A model generated the notes under the pieces. The model did no database searches. It was not told the DNA's origin and was given only the letters and a program-made list of their open reading frames with translations. From Vigna angularis (taxonomy: Eukaryota > Streptophyta > Magnoliopsida > Fabales > Fabaceae), in contig NC_068973.1 of assembly GCF_016808095.1 (NCBI RefSeq), positions 25,648,077 through 25,712,076 on the forward strand: 64,000 nt of DNA. Direction: 5' to 3'. The position numbers were made by a program, and so were the translations under genes. This document shows positions 1-12,000 of the stretch, piece by piece; positions within the stretch are counted from its first letter, which is position 1; each line of letters starts with the position of its first letter.

Positions 1-461
1 GTCAAACACTTTTCCTAGAGCCATGAGGTGGTTGACTATATGTGTAAATCTTTTCTACACCCCGTAGATAGTCTCACCAACCTTCATTATGAATAATTCA
101 TACTCTTGTATCAGTGAATTCTTTCTGGCTCGTTTGACTTCTTCCATGCCTTCATGTGTGACCTCCACAACGTCCCACGTTTCCTTTGCTGTCTTGCACT
201 GTGAAATCCTGAAAAATTCATCCATAGTTAGTGCAGAAGCAATTACATTACGTGCTTTGACATCATATTCAAAACAGTTTTTCCATTAACAACATGAGTT
301 GGCTCAAATGAACCGTTTAGTGTTGCATCCCAAACACCTTTATCCACGGATTCAAGAAAGATTTGCATCCGGATTTTCCAAAAAGCATAATTTTCACCAG
401 CAAATAGTGGTGGTCTATTTGTTGGTGCACCTTCACCAAAGGTTTGAAAATTAGAAGCCAT
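1..461 (-). pseudogene. Ty1/copia gag fragment (element A, SIRE-like)
   Basis: Minus-strand reading from 461 begins MASNFQTFGEGAPTNRPPLF and continues through ENYAFWKIRMQIFLESVDKG, the start of the plant copia gag (DUF4219/UBN2 type). A change of frame near 290 is needed to continue into KTAKETWDVVEVTHEGMEEV and KARNVIASALTMDEFF, the classic UBN2 stretch, which runs off the window at base 1. In the intact element this protein packages the retrotransposon RNA. It lies immediately downstream of the LTR at 543-1464 with only a short leader, the normal order for a minus-strand element. The frame break makes it non-functional as read. The rest of the element is outside the window. Confidence 0.85.
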
Positions 462-542
462 TTTCCATGATCAGTCGATTTAAAGAAAAAAGTAATCGAC
501 TTGTTTTTCAAATATTTTATGAAAACCAGCTATGGTGCCAAT

Positions 543-1464
543 TGTTAAAAATAGAATGACTTAGTTTTCAACACCAAGAGGGGGAGGGGTGAATTGGTGA
601 ATCACAAAAACAACGTTTTCTTTAAATCTTTTTTGCAAAGTAGATGCCTTTAAAACCTTCACCAAAGAATGAACACCACGATCTTCTTGATGAATTTTTG
701 GAGCTTTCGCACGTTCTGCAAGAGATAATTAATCTGAAACAAATCAATCAAATCGTTAGAATCACAAACGTCTCTGTAGAATTCAAATTCATGTCTCTTT
801 ATAGATTTTCACAATTCTGACGTGCTCAAGTCGACTTAGCTACTAATGTAGTCGAATATCACAATTCAGTTAAAGTAGTTAGCAACAATTAATGCGGTTA
901 ATTGAATGTACAATTAATGCAGTCGAATCAGAATAAATGCTTGGTCAACATATTTAAAAATATAGCCATTGTAACATTTAATACAAGCATTAACAGAATT
1001 TCAAAACTGTAACAAACTTAGTCGAATGCAGGTTGCGTGTAATCGACTATATAATCACAGTTAAAAAAATTTTTTAAAAACTTTCACTTTGAAAATCTCA
1101 CAGCACCCTTTGAAAAAGTTTGTGCAAAGCCACGAGTTTTAATCGACTTACTTCATAATGAAGTCGACTTAAAACTTCTGTTTTGCCACACAATTTAAGT
1201 TCAACAAAAGTGCATGTTATTTTCCTTTTCTAAAACATATGTCATGCATTCACAGATAAGATCTCATATAAAACACAGTGAATTGCAATGATCAACACAA
1301 CACAAACATGTTCTCATATAATCATAATCATGAAAGTAATGAACATGTAACACATAAAAACATAAAAACACATAACAACACGTGTTATTAATTATGTTGT
1401 CATCATAAAAAACCAGAAGCTCTGAGATTCTAGGTTCAGCTAAACCAGTGCTCCCCTATCAACA
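543..1464 (-). repeat. 5' LTR of copia element A
   Basis: Read on the minus strand, the LTR starts TGTTGATAGGGGAGC at 1464 and ends TTTTTAACA at 543, giving the TG...CA ends expected of an LTR. It is followed by ATTGGCACCATAGCTGG, a degenerate tRNA primer-binding-type site, and then the gag at 461. Several AGTCGACTTA/TAATCGACTA motifs lie inside it. It also holds the C-tract and CTCTTGGTG block (near 570-585) shared with the LTRs ending at 5197 and 7776. The gag of element B begins directly at 1465, so this LTR marks one edge of an insertion into element B. The other edge is off the window, so no target duplication can be checked. Confidence 0.8.
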
Positions 1465-2443
1465 ATCTCAACAATAATGAATATGATGATAAAGAAGTTT
1501 ATAAAATTCATGAAAAATTGAAAAATGTTTCTGATTTTGCAAGGAATGCAAGAGGCAATAAGAGGAGAAGCAAGGCTATAACTCCTACATGTTATGAATG
1601 CGACAAAGAAGGCCACATCAAACTTGAATGTCCTGTCTTGAAGAACAAACAATGATTTGATGACAAGACGACTCAAGACAGAAGAAAGGAAAGTGTACAT
1701 TGCTTAGGAAGAGTGTGATTCTGGGTGTTCTACAAGTGATGATGATGACCATAACCTTGAGGAAGAGACAAACCTATGTTTAATGGATGGTTCAGTGAAG
1801 TCAGAAAGCAGTGACAACAATTTTGATGATGAAACTATAGAAGACAAGTACTATCAAGTTTTATATGCTTTTCAAAAACTGCATGCTGAACCTATGAGAT
1901 TACAATACAAGGTTAATCAATTAAATAGTGAAAAAAATGGATTTTTAACATAAAATAAATAACCTTGTTGATGATAATGCTTGTCTGAAAACTGAACTTG
2001 ACAATGCTTTGCAGTCTTTTAAAAATCCTAAAATTGAAGTTAAAATTGTTCTTCAAGACTGTAAAGATTGCCCTGCTCACCTAGAGAAAATTGAATACTT
2101 AACTAGCACTTTATCTAAGTTCACTCTAGGAAGATCTAATTTGGAAGTTGTGCTTGGTTCTTAAAGAAGGGTTATCAATAAATAAGGCATAGGTTACTCT
2201 GCTAAAAGTGAAACAATTAACTCAAAGAAATTTTCTGACTTGAGTAAACCTTCCTTTGTTACATGTTTTTACTGCAATACCATTGGTCATATTTCAAAAT
2301 CTTGTTATTGTAAGAAAGTTGGTATTCCTAAGGGAACATACAATTGGATTCCCAAGAAACCAATTCCTGCTATTAACATAAAAGGCCCCAAGTTCATTTG
2401 GGTACCTGCATCCCAACCATATGGTGCTTTTGTAGGGAAGTAA
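1465..2443 (+). pseudogene. Ty1/copia gag fragment (element B, SIRE-like)
   Basis: Plus-strand coding remnants of a gag with two CCHC zinc knuckles. The first, near 1590-1640, reads CYECDKEGHIKLECPV. The second, near 2270-2315, reads CFYCNTIGHISKSCYCKKVG and is followed by GPKFIWVP, typical of the gag/pol border of SIRE/Maximus elements. Between them lies an acidic stretch (DSGCSTSDDDDHNLEEETN) and a coiled-coil-like segment, broken by stops (for example near 1951 and 2162). The N-terminal half is cut off at 1465 by element A. No protease, integrase, reverse transcriptase or RNase H follows, so pol has been deleted. Non-functional. Confidence 0.8.
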
Positions 2444-2925
2444 AAGGAACTGGAGGCACAAAAGATTCAAGGAAGGCTTAAAGGATGAATCAAACACTTC
2501 TTGAGGTCTACAAGTGGTAACAAGATTTATTTCTATCAATCATGCATCATTCATTCACTGTAATAGTCATCTTGATGTATGTGATTGATCTGTGCTTATT
2601 TGGTATGAAATCTAGTATGGAAACATGTTCTATGAATTTTAACCGATTATATAAATAATGTAATCGATTAGACTTTTCTCTGTATTTTCACTATTTTTCA
2701 AAATCTGAGATTGGTTGGCTTCTAATCAATTAAAGAACTTATATAATCAATTAAAATTGGGTGTTTGTTTTGTTTTGTGATTCAAATTTGGGGTTTCCCT
2801 CTGTACTTAATCCATTAAAGGAAAACCCTAATATGTTAAATTGTTCATCAAACTTTCACTCTAAATCACTCTCCTATTCTCTCTTAAAGTCGCTCTGCTT
2901 GAAGTCATTCATCAAATACTTTGAA
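2444..2925 (+). other. Element B interior: pol deleted, AT-rich leader before env-position ORF
   Basis: No pol domain is recognisable here although this is where pol would lie. The stretch carries AACCGATTATATAA and TAATCGATTAG motifs (2640-2670) and AATCAATTAAAG motifs (about 2725-2755), like those in the LTRs of this family. I see no real gene. Confidence 0.6.
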
Positions 2926-3841
2926 ATGACTTCCTTATCTCAACAAAAACGCATTAAAACCATTGGTCGAAAATCTGTGTATCGCGACCCCGATCTGGAT
3001 GGTTGGATTAGTGAAGACGAGGCTCAAAAGAACTTCACTGACCATTGGAGGCTGAGAAAAGTTATACACCATAAATATGCTATATTAAACTTCTTTAGGA
3101 GGGAAGGTTTTGTTTTTCAAGAATAACTTGAGAGAAAGGGGTTAAAGAAGTTCGTAGAGATGGCAGACCCATGGTACCCTGAACTAGTGAGGGTTTTCTA
3201 CTCAAATTTAAAGATCAGTGATGGAACACTTTGTTCCAGAGTTAAAGGTGTTGACATCAAGTTGACTGATGATGTCTGGACTACTATCGTTGGCTTCCGG
3301 GGTGAAAAATCTCACCTAGGAATTGATGGCTTGCAAAAATTCTCTGTATACCAGGATTGCCTCAGAAATTCAAATGAACCAAGAGACTACTCTCACTATA
3401 GAACTAGCGGGATGAAGAAAGATGATTGTCTCTGTGCTTTTATCATTACATGGATTCTTCTACCAAGAGGCATCAATCATGCTCAAGTAACTAAAAAGGA
3501 TATTTGTTTAATTCATGCTCTCAAAGAAAATATTCAAACTTATTGGGCAACAACCATTTTGACAATATGCTTAAAGTAACAAGGTTGGAATCTACAAGTC
3601 TACCTTACGCAGTTTTCATCTCTAAGGTACTTCTACACTTCAATGTTGATTGCGTGGTAGAATCATGTGAAACTTATAGCAAAAGAAACATCATTGACAA
3701 AATTTCCTTGCATCACATGAGTCTTCAGCATGGGCCAGATGGGTGGACATTTAAAGATGAAAATCAGGATGCAGAAGGAGAAGCACCTACAGGATCATCA
3801 GCTGCCTCCTTCAAGCCTAAATCTGAGTTTGAAAAGTACAT
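2926..3841 (+). pseudogene. Env-position ORF of element B, 5' part (plant transposon-protein domain)
   Basis: An ORF beginning MTSLSQQKRIKTIGRKSVYR lies between the pol deletion and the 3' LTR, where SIRE-like elements carry an extra ORF. The central part (WYPELVRVFYSNLKISDGTL, then VKGVDIKLTDDVWTTIVGF) resembles the 'putative plant transposon protein' domain (Transposase_32 type) found in legume retroelements. One in-frame stop is at 3124-3126, directly after FFRREGFVFQE. A frame change near 3540 joins HALKENIQTY to the segment starting near NHFDNMLKVTRLESTSLPYA. The reading ends at FKPKSEFEKY, where a solo LTR is inserted at 3842; the C-terminus resumes after 5197. Its biochemical role is unknown; a viral-type envelope function is not supported by any signal or membrane segment I can see. 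Confidence 0.7.
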
Positions 3842-5197
3842 TGTTGATAGGGGAGCAATGTGAATTCTAATTCCAAATCCCATGTGTTTGGTTTTTGATG
3901 ATGACAACACATATATGTTACTATGATAACAACAAAAATGTGTCTTTATGTTTTATACATAAGTTGCTAAACTGATTGTTCTGCATACTCACTATGATCA
4001 TAAATGTGTTTACATCTTTTGTATGCATTTTCATGTGTTCACATGTTAAAACCACTTGCACAAAGAAAATATGAATGAAGTAATTGATTACATTGGTTTA
4101 GTAATCAATTAAGTTCATCAAATAGCTTATGCTTAAAACTGTGGCAAACTACACAAGTTTCAATCGATTACATAAATTGTAAAATCGAGTAAAAATCGTG
4201 TCTTTGCAAACACCATTTTGAAATGTGTAGTGAGGTATTTTTGAAGAAAATATTTTCAAAATTGTCTAAGTGTAGGACTTAATTGATTACATTGTTTACG
4301 TAATCAATTAAGTATGGTATTATTTGAAAACTGTTTTCAAGCTAAGTCATAACTGTAATAACAATCATATTTTCAAATGTTTTGACTTACTATTAACATG
4401 CAATCGATTACATTAAATACTTAATCAATTAAATCTGTTGCAACGTAATCTTGATATAACTTTGATAAAGCGTAACCGATTACATTATTTTCATAATCGA
4501 TTAAAGTGCGTCTGATATGAGAAAAACTATATAATAACAAGTTGCGCACTGTATTAACATCTTTTGACACTTTGATCATTTTGAGAATTTTCATATCTAT
4601 TATCAGAGAGTTTAGAAAGAGATTGCAGGTGCGCCTAGTGCTCCAAGAATCAAGATTCAAAGGTTTTGAAGAATTGTTGTAGGCTACCATTGAACGTCTA
4701 TTGGCTTATCACTTATGCACAATTCAGGTGTATTCTTTACTTATCAGAATTTGTTTTTCAATCAAGAAGATTGTTGTTTCCCTATGTGTGTTGCTAGGAA
4801 GAAGAACTTGGTGTTCTTAGTACTTTGAGAAGGGTCTTAAAGGGTTACTGCAGTGAAGAAGATTATTCTTCTGTAGGGTGTGTTAGCTATATTAGATTTG
4901 TATGAGTTAAAGAGAAGATTTACATTTTCACAGTGGGTCGCTATAATTCCTTGTTGTAAAAACTCAAAATCTTTATAGTGAAAGGTCTTTCAATCTAAGG
5001 TTGATTGAAAGAGACTGAATGTAGGCATTGAGGCTGAACCAAGATAAAAAAATTGTGTTTGTTTTCTATCCTTAATCTCTTTACTGCATTATTTTGATAA
5101 TTGTATTGTGTGCTTTTAAAGATCATATAAAGTTTCCAAAAAAAGAAAGCGTTTTTATTGATTACCAATTCACCCCCCCCTCTTGGTAAGAGAAACA
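3842..5197 (+). repeat. Solo LTR, SIRE-like TAATCGATTA family, inside env-position ORF
   Basis: Begins TGTTGATAGGGGAGC at 3842 and ends near AAGAGAAACA at 5197, just after the C-tract and CTCTTGG block. It carries many AATCGATTACATT-type motifs (4080-4500), a TATA-like ACTATATAATAA near 4527, and shares its start and layout with the LTR at 6511. No primer site, gag or second LTR of its own lies next to it: env-position coding sequence lies on both sides. A clear 5-bp target duplication was not found (TACAT left, ATCTT right), so the right edge may be off by a few bases. Confidence 0.75.
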
Positions 5198-5389
5198 ATC
5201 TTCTATAATTCTCAGTTTGACAAGATCAACAAGGACATTGTTGCTATCAAAGGAAAGCTAGAGATTCAGAGTTCAGATGATGATAGTGATGAGAATGAAA
5301 AGGTTGATACTGATAAGGATGAGGAAGAGAGTGTTCCGGATGAAAGTGATGATAATATACTACTTAGGGACATGATCTTATTAGATTAG
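5198..5389 (+). pseudogene. Env-position ORF of element B, 3' part
   Basis: Reads FYNSQFDKINKDIVAIKGKL and then a very acidic tail rich in S, D and E (SSDDDSDENEKVDTDKDEEE) ending LLRDMILLD and a stop at 5387-5389. It is the natural C-terminus of the ORF at 2926-3841, from which it is separated by the solo LTR. Short heptad-like spacing (FDKINKDIVAIKGKLEI) suggests a coiled coil. Confidence 0.6.
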
Positions 5390-6497
5390 ATTAAGTTCTA
5401 TTTTTTTATGGGATAATTGTAAATAAGGCCTTTATCTTTTGAACACTGATACTGGGTTCTATTTTGATCTTTATCTCGGTTGAATGAAATATTGCTTTTG
5501 ATTTCATATCTAGTGCTTATTCATTGAATGCTTTCTATATGAATGTTTGGATGATTGGATGAAATCTGATTGTGAATGATTGAATGATAATGAATTATAT
5601 GGATGCAGTCTGATATATTTCACTATCATATTCTTCATTGCACATTCATACTCATTTGATATTACAATTGCATCACAATTATTGATTATTACTGGACTAA
5701 CACTCAACATTGTTGAGAAAGTTATGCTATGCAGGTTTAACAATGATCATGAAAGCTTTAATGATCATATCTGTGTATTTGAACTCACTCGCGAAATTTA
5801 ACTGATTACACAGATCTGTAATCGATTAACATTCGCTTAGCAGAGAGCTTAATCGATTAGTTTCATAACGTAATCGATTATAAATCGCTTCATTGGTTTA
5901 ATATGTTTATATTTTTTGATACATACTACTTAACATGTTATAATTGTCATTATATACATTCTAAGCATATCTTTGATATCAAGTGTTGCATATTATTCAA
6001 AAATGTTTTGAAAATCATTATATATGCATCATTTTTTAACTTTGCACAAAATGTGTTAGAATCATTTACCCTTATACATTCATTCTGATGTTGTATTAGA
6101 TATATCATGCATTTATAATACAATTATACTCTTAGCTTCATATCTATTGTATAATCATATTGAGTATTTTGAAAATGGCATAGTATGCATCATGATACAT
6201 TCTGCTAAACTCAGTATATACTCTAATTTTTATGTATCTTTATACTGTCATACTGTGTTCATCTGACATTTAAGCTTTAATTTAAACTGGTATAAATATC
6301 ATAATTGCTCATACTGTTTAAAGTGCTACATTGCATTATGATAGGGGGAGCATCACATTTTTCAAATGGTCTGTAAGAATTTCTTTTGATTTATCTCCTA
6401 AATCACTTTATCTTCCATGTTACTGTATTGCCATATTTTTGCTAATGCCCAAAGGGGGAGAAATAACTAGAAAATAGTTTCTTGTTGAGCATCATCA
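5390..6497 (+). other. 3' untranslated interior of element B
   Basis: AT-rich, no coding sequence that I can support. It contains AACTGATTACACAGATC, TAATCGATTA motifs at 5800-5890, and GGGGGAG runs (6343-6349, 6455-6461) leading to the polypurine tract. This is the usual non-coding stretch between the last ORF and the 3' LTR in this family. Confidence 0.6.
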
Positions 6498-6510
6498 AAA
6501 AGGGGGAGAT
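6498..6510 (+). promoter_or_regulatory. Polypurine tract of element B
   Basis: AAAAGGGGGAGAT directly abuts the LTR start at 6511. A polypurine tract at this spot primes plus-strand DNA synthesis during reverse transcription, and its position fixes the plus orientation of element B. Confidence 0.75.
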
Positions 6511-7776
6511 TATTGATAGGGGGAGCTATGTAGCTAAACCCATATCTCACATATGAGTTTTTGATGATGACAAAATAAAAGTTTTATAGTTTCTTGCATA
6601 ACAAAATGGAAAAATTGTTGCTTAACTATCTGTGTATGTGCTTTAACTATCTGTGATGTGTATTTATTGTTTACAAATGAATCTTTGTTTAAAACTCTTT
6701 GCACATTGCATATTTGTATGAATTAATCGATTATACTGTTTGCATAACCTGTTAAATTCACCAAATATCAATATATGCTTAATATTGGCAAAACATCAAG
6801 TTTTAGCCGATTACATTATAGGTATAATCGATTAAAACTCGTGGTTATGCCTACACATGTTTAGTGAGTGCATTGACGTGTTTTGAATTGAAAAAGTTTT
6901 CAAAATGCTTAAGTATGAAACTTAACCGATTACATTAATTTCCTAATTAGTTAAAATGCGTTTTGTATGAAAACGTTTTTCATGAATAGCCATAACTGTC
7001 ATAACAGTCTTATTTTTAAATACCGTGGCTTATGTAAATTGCTTAATCGATTACATTCACTTCTTAACCTGTTAATGCTGAAGGAATTGCTTAACCAATT
7101 ACATTAATTGGGTACTCGATTAATATGTGTCAATGTTGATAAAATCTATAAATAGACGCATTGCTCTCTGTATTCAACAACTTTATGATTCATATCTTTA
7201 GTATCTTATTTGTTTGTTGAGGTATTATTGCAGGAGCGTCCTGAAACTCTCCAAGAATCAAGATTACCACATTTGGAAGAAATTCTCAAAGATTCTTGAA
7301 GAATTGAAGTGTTGTCATAGGTTGATCATATATGCACACACAGGTGTATTTTTCCATATCAGAGTTATCAACAATCAAGGCTGATTGTTGCTACGAACAG
7401 GAAGAGGACTTGGTGAAGTTCTTTGACTTAGAGTAGGGTATCTCTAATGGTGACAAAAAGAGAGTGTTCTTTCTGGGTTGCTATAGTTGATTTGGAATTA
7501 GGAAAGAGATTACATTGAGAGGATTGTTCTCTATAAGTCTTGCTTTGTAAGAACTCAATCAATATAGTGGAATCTTTTCAATTTAAGGTTGAATGAAAGA
7601 AGACTAGACGTAGGTAGTGGGCCGAACCAGTATAAACAATTGTGTGAATCTCTCTTTTGTATTATTTTTATTCTTGATCGATTGCATTCCAAGAAAGATC
7701 AAAATATTTCAAAAGATTTTTTAAAAAACTTATTTTTTTATAAGAGAAACATATTCACCTCCTCTTGGTTGGGACA
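6511..7776 (+). repeat. 3' LTR of copia element B
   Basis: Starts TATTGATAGGGGGAGC (TG changed to TA) after the polypurine tract and ends near GGTTGGGACA at 7776, after the CACCTCCTCTTGG block. It carries TAATCGATTACATT motifs at 6725-7130, a TATA-like CTATAAATAG near 7148, and the GTTGAATGAAAGAAGACTAG segment shared with the LTR at 3842. The matching 5' LTR is outside the window, beyond element A. The ORF-like reading at 7589-7822 is LTR and flank sequence, not a gene. Confidence 0.75.
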
Positions 7777-9038
7777 CTTGGCCGTCGGTAATACTTGTGC
7801 TTTTTGTAGTGTTAGTAATTAATAACTTTAATTTCAAATTGAACAATTTCAAGTTCAAATTTAATAACTTCAATCTCAAGATCAAATATTCAGAAGTCTA
7901 ACATGCATTAACTTTACCCGGAGAAATAGAAATTGAAAAGAGTAAAATTGGAGAACTCACTCTAATATAGCCCTACAATGATGCTCTATACTACATCTTA
8001 ACTAGTTTCGAGGTTAATAGAGGATTTTTGGTTTGTTATCCATGAACAAAAAGAGAATAAGAATGTAGAAAGAATGAAAGTGAAGAAACGTGTTAGGAGA
8101 GAATTGAAGTTTTTCTATAGGCAACCACAGCTTCTAAGTTAAACCCTCGCTCTTCTCAAATTTATTCTTTCGCACCAAACCCGAAATCACGGCTCAACTA
8201 TTTTTCATTACTGGTTCTAATTTCTATTCTCTTTTCCTGTTTAAACAACATTCTATATATTTTCAAATTGATTTAAAATTTAAATAAAGAATATATACTT
8301 AATGATCACTTATAAATGATTTTATATATTTATTTATAGGTCTTGTTTTCTTTTTGTTATAATACAAATATTTTCCGAAAGACTATTTTATGTTCGAATA
8401 TTATAAAATAATTACAAAGATCATTTTTTTCTTTGAAATATTATACAATTATATCTTTAAAATTTACTTAATATAACTGATAAATTAAACCATTAATATA
8501 TGTAAAATCAGAAACTAAAGGTGTGATCTATTGTAAATCGCTAACATATAAAAAAAAAGAACATTTATGTGAGCATGTAACAACTATATATCTCTACTCA
8601 ATAATTTATATATTGTTGTATATATACATAACATGTGATATGTGAAATAGCCTTGAAAAATGTCCCTACTTAATTAATAATGCATGTATAAGATACACGA
8701 AGCCAGAAACATGGCTGACACGAGAGTTTCCTAACTCACTGTATAGTTTCTGCAAAAGAAATGTATGGCATCTGTTATCATTCTCTACCTTCCAAAACTT
8801 TCCAACTTTTACTTATGCTTATGCTTTTTGTACCATGTGTGCGATCTCAATATTAGATTCTCTTTAGTTCATCTTTTTCCCTTTTCCATGAGCTAATCAG
8901 AGATAACACAAACTTCAGTTCCTGATTCCTGTGCCAACCCAAAGAAAACCCTTTTTCTGCCCACATTTTTTGATTGATTATTTTCTCTCTAGATAAGGGA
9001 CAATTCAAAGAGACTGAGAGAGAAGTATAGAATAGAAG
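7777..9038. other. Spacer and upstream region of the WAT1-related gene
   Basis: AT-rich, with no ORF that looks real. The last ~60 bases (CTCTCTAGATAAGGGAC to the ATG at 9039) are purine-rich and look like a 5' UTR. No TATA box can be assigned with confidence. Confidence 0.4.
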
Positions 9039-12000
9039 ATGAAAGTTGTTAAGGAATGGTTGAAGGGGTCGAAGACTGTGCTTAGCATGTTTTTAGTGCA
9101 AGTTTTTGCAACAGGGATGCAGATTCTATCGAGGGTTATACTTGTTGAAGGCACTTCCATTTTCGCACTCATTGCCTACCGTCACGTTATTGCTGCTGTT
9201 TGTGTTGCCCCTTTTGCTTTCTACTTTGAAAGGCAATAATCAAGCTTTTCTTTCATTCATCTTGTTCTTATATATTCTTCTGCATGTATAAACTTTCTTC
9301 CACATTTTCTTCTCACTCTTTACTCTCTTTGTTTGGATTGAATCATATGTGTTGTGATTGCAGAGGCCGCCAAAAGAAGTTGAGGTGGTCGATTTGGTTC
9401 TGGCTCTTCCTTAACGCCTTAGTGGGGTACGCATTAATCTGCTTATTTCAATTTTCAGACTACACTCAATACAAAAAAAATGAATAAAAAGTGAAGACAG
9501 ATGAGTAGAGATATTAGCTTATCCAGTTTCTATCAAAACTAGCTTTCTGTCCATACATAATTTCATGGCTTTTTCCACATACTTGAAACAAATTTGTCCA
9601 CAAATTTTAAGAAAAGTACAAAAACAATTATTGATCACGAATTAAGTCACGTAGACTCATGACAAATTTAAAAGAAAAATCTTAAAAACTTCACACAACT
9701 TCTTCAAAAATTTACAAAAAAAAAGAGTATAATTTTCATTATTTTTTATAATTTGATTTTTTCAAAAATTAATATTAACATTGAAATTATCATGACTTCT
9801 AATTTATTTATTTTTTAAAATTTTATGAAAAGTTTGTATGAAATTCTCACGATTTTATTTTTAAAATTGTCATCAGTCCATAACTTAATTTATGGTCAAT
9901 AATTATTTTTTTATTGATCTATAGTTTCTGCACAAATTTAACCTTAAAATATCCTAATTTCATAGCATAGTCCGTTATGAAATTTGATATTTGCATTCTA
10001 ACACTCGATTTTTCAAGTTTTATAAGGATAGCACAGATAATTGAATGTATCTTTCTCTAATTGACTTTTGCAAATCGATGTCTGTGGAAAATTGATTTTT
10101 GCGAGCAAGAATCAATTTTGATGGCTGGAAATTCTCTAATTCCTTTTACAGTAAATCAAAGAAATTAAAAAACATTATTTGTAATAAATTTTAGGTTTTT
10201 TCTGAAATACAGTGGAGATGTATGTCTTGCTTATTCATTGTTGCATACAGACATATAGACATATCTTATCATATATATACAAACAGCAAATTGTCCCTGA
10301 ATGTGCCCCATTTGTTTTGGAAGTTTATTTTATGTTAGTAGCAGTTCAAAATACAGACGAAATACAATCAAAACACAATGAAAAATAAAAAAACAAGACA
10401 ACCTTCTACTTAATTTGTCAAATCTGACATGACAACAAACCTGCATTTATCGATGTCGAGGGATAGGTGACACTAGGCACGTACCTCCTAAATCTAGTAA
10501 ATAGTGCAACACTGACTTATAAGGTGATTATGAAATTAATGGTGATTATGAACTTCTGCTATGTTCCTTATTTGTTTGGCTGTGTGGTGAGAAGACACCT
10601 TTATTTTCGAAATGACATAAGCTACAGATTTTCCAAAGAAATCTACAAATTAAGTTGCTTGAAGTCATTAGTTGGGTATCAGCAGCTTTCAGTTTTTCTA
10701 ATCAATGCATCACGTATAATTAGGTTTTTTAATTTTTCCACGTCACGTAACTAGTGGAAATTAGGGTTTTTAAACAGGTCAAGGAAATAGAGAAAAGAGC
10801 ACGTATGTAGATTATTTTAATACATGAAAATAAAAAAATGTGTGGATATATAATTATTAAATTATTTCTATTTATTTTAAAATAATAAATCCTTAAAAAA
10901 TTATGAGCACATAATCCATCATTTTTTTTCCTTATAGAGCCTATTTCTATCCACATAGTTTTTTGAGAAAGAAAATAAAATGCTGTATTCACACATAAAA
11001 TGTTATATTTCTATCAACAACTATGCTTTCTACAATCTTATAATCTTCTTATATTCATTGTTTTTACCTTTCTTTACAAAAGGTTTTATTTTCATAAAAT
11101 GCTCATAAATATCATTGCTCTCATATAGAAAGGAAAAGAATATTAAGATTGGTTAAGAACTTATGTGGATTAGAGTATTTAGTTCGTAACACTTCATTAA
11201 AATAAAAATAAGATACTAACTGGTTCAAAATTTATGTATTTTACGATTTTTAGAAATCATGTTTTAGATTTTGGAAATATAGAACAAATATTTCTTTTTT
11301 ATCATTAAAATTAAAACTAATAATAGATAAATGTGTTTAGTATATAAGTTATATTATAATTAAAAATTTATAATAAATAAACTTGATTATAAACTACATA
11401 TTTGTGATATAAAATTTATATTGTGATGTTAATTTATTATTTTTTTAAAATAATCAAAATTTAATTTAAACAGGGTAAATTGAATGAAATATATATTAGA
11501 CATTATCATTTATTTTAAGGGGGGAAGAAAATTTTGAAATTTGATATAAAGTGAAATATTCTTTTCTTTTCTGAGTTTTTTTATTTCAACTTTGTTCTCT
11601 CTATTTTCTTTCCACTTTTTAAATAAAAAACTAAAATACGTAATTATTTTATTTTTTTCCTCCAGACTAATATCATTAAGAAAAGAACATATAAAATAAT
11701 TTGATTATATGGTTGATAACTTTTTTAATTGTCGTTAAACCAAAGAAAATTTAAGTTTAACTTTTAAAAATGTATTAAAAAGTTTTAAAAATCAAAACTA
11801 AATATTTAATTATATAAGATTTGATAGATAACTGATTATACAAGAATGAACATAATTCTTAAAAACATTCTCGAAATAAATAATAAATACTATTGTTCAA
11901 GAATAATTCTTAAAAAAACAAATATGAAGATTAAATTTTACATTATAAGAGTGGATGGGTAATATATTTTCTTAATTGTTTTGCATATATGATTAATTTT

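Noticed and set aside
3842..5202. 5-bp target duplication for the solo LTR in element B
   Set aside because: TACAT on the left and ATCTT on the right do not match; the LTR call rests on its termini and on the split ORF.
9284..9487. ORF spanning intron 1 and exon 2 of the WAT1-related gene
   Set aside because: Only the part 9364-9426 is coding, in a different frame; the rest is intron.
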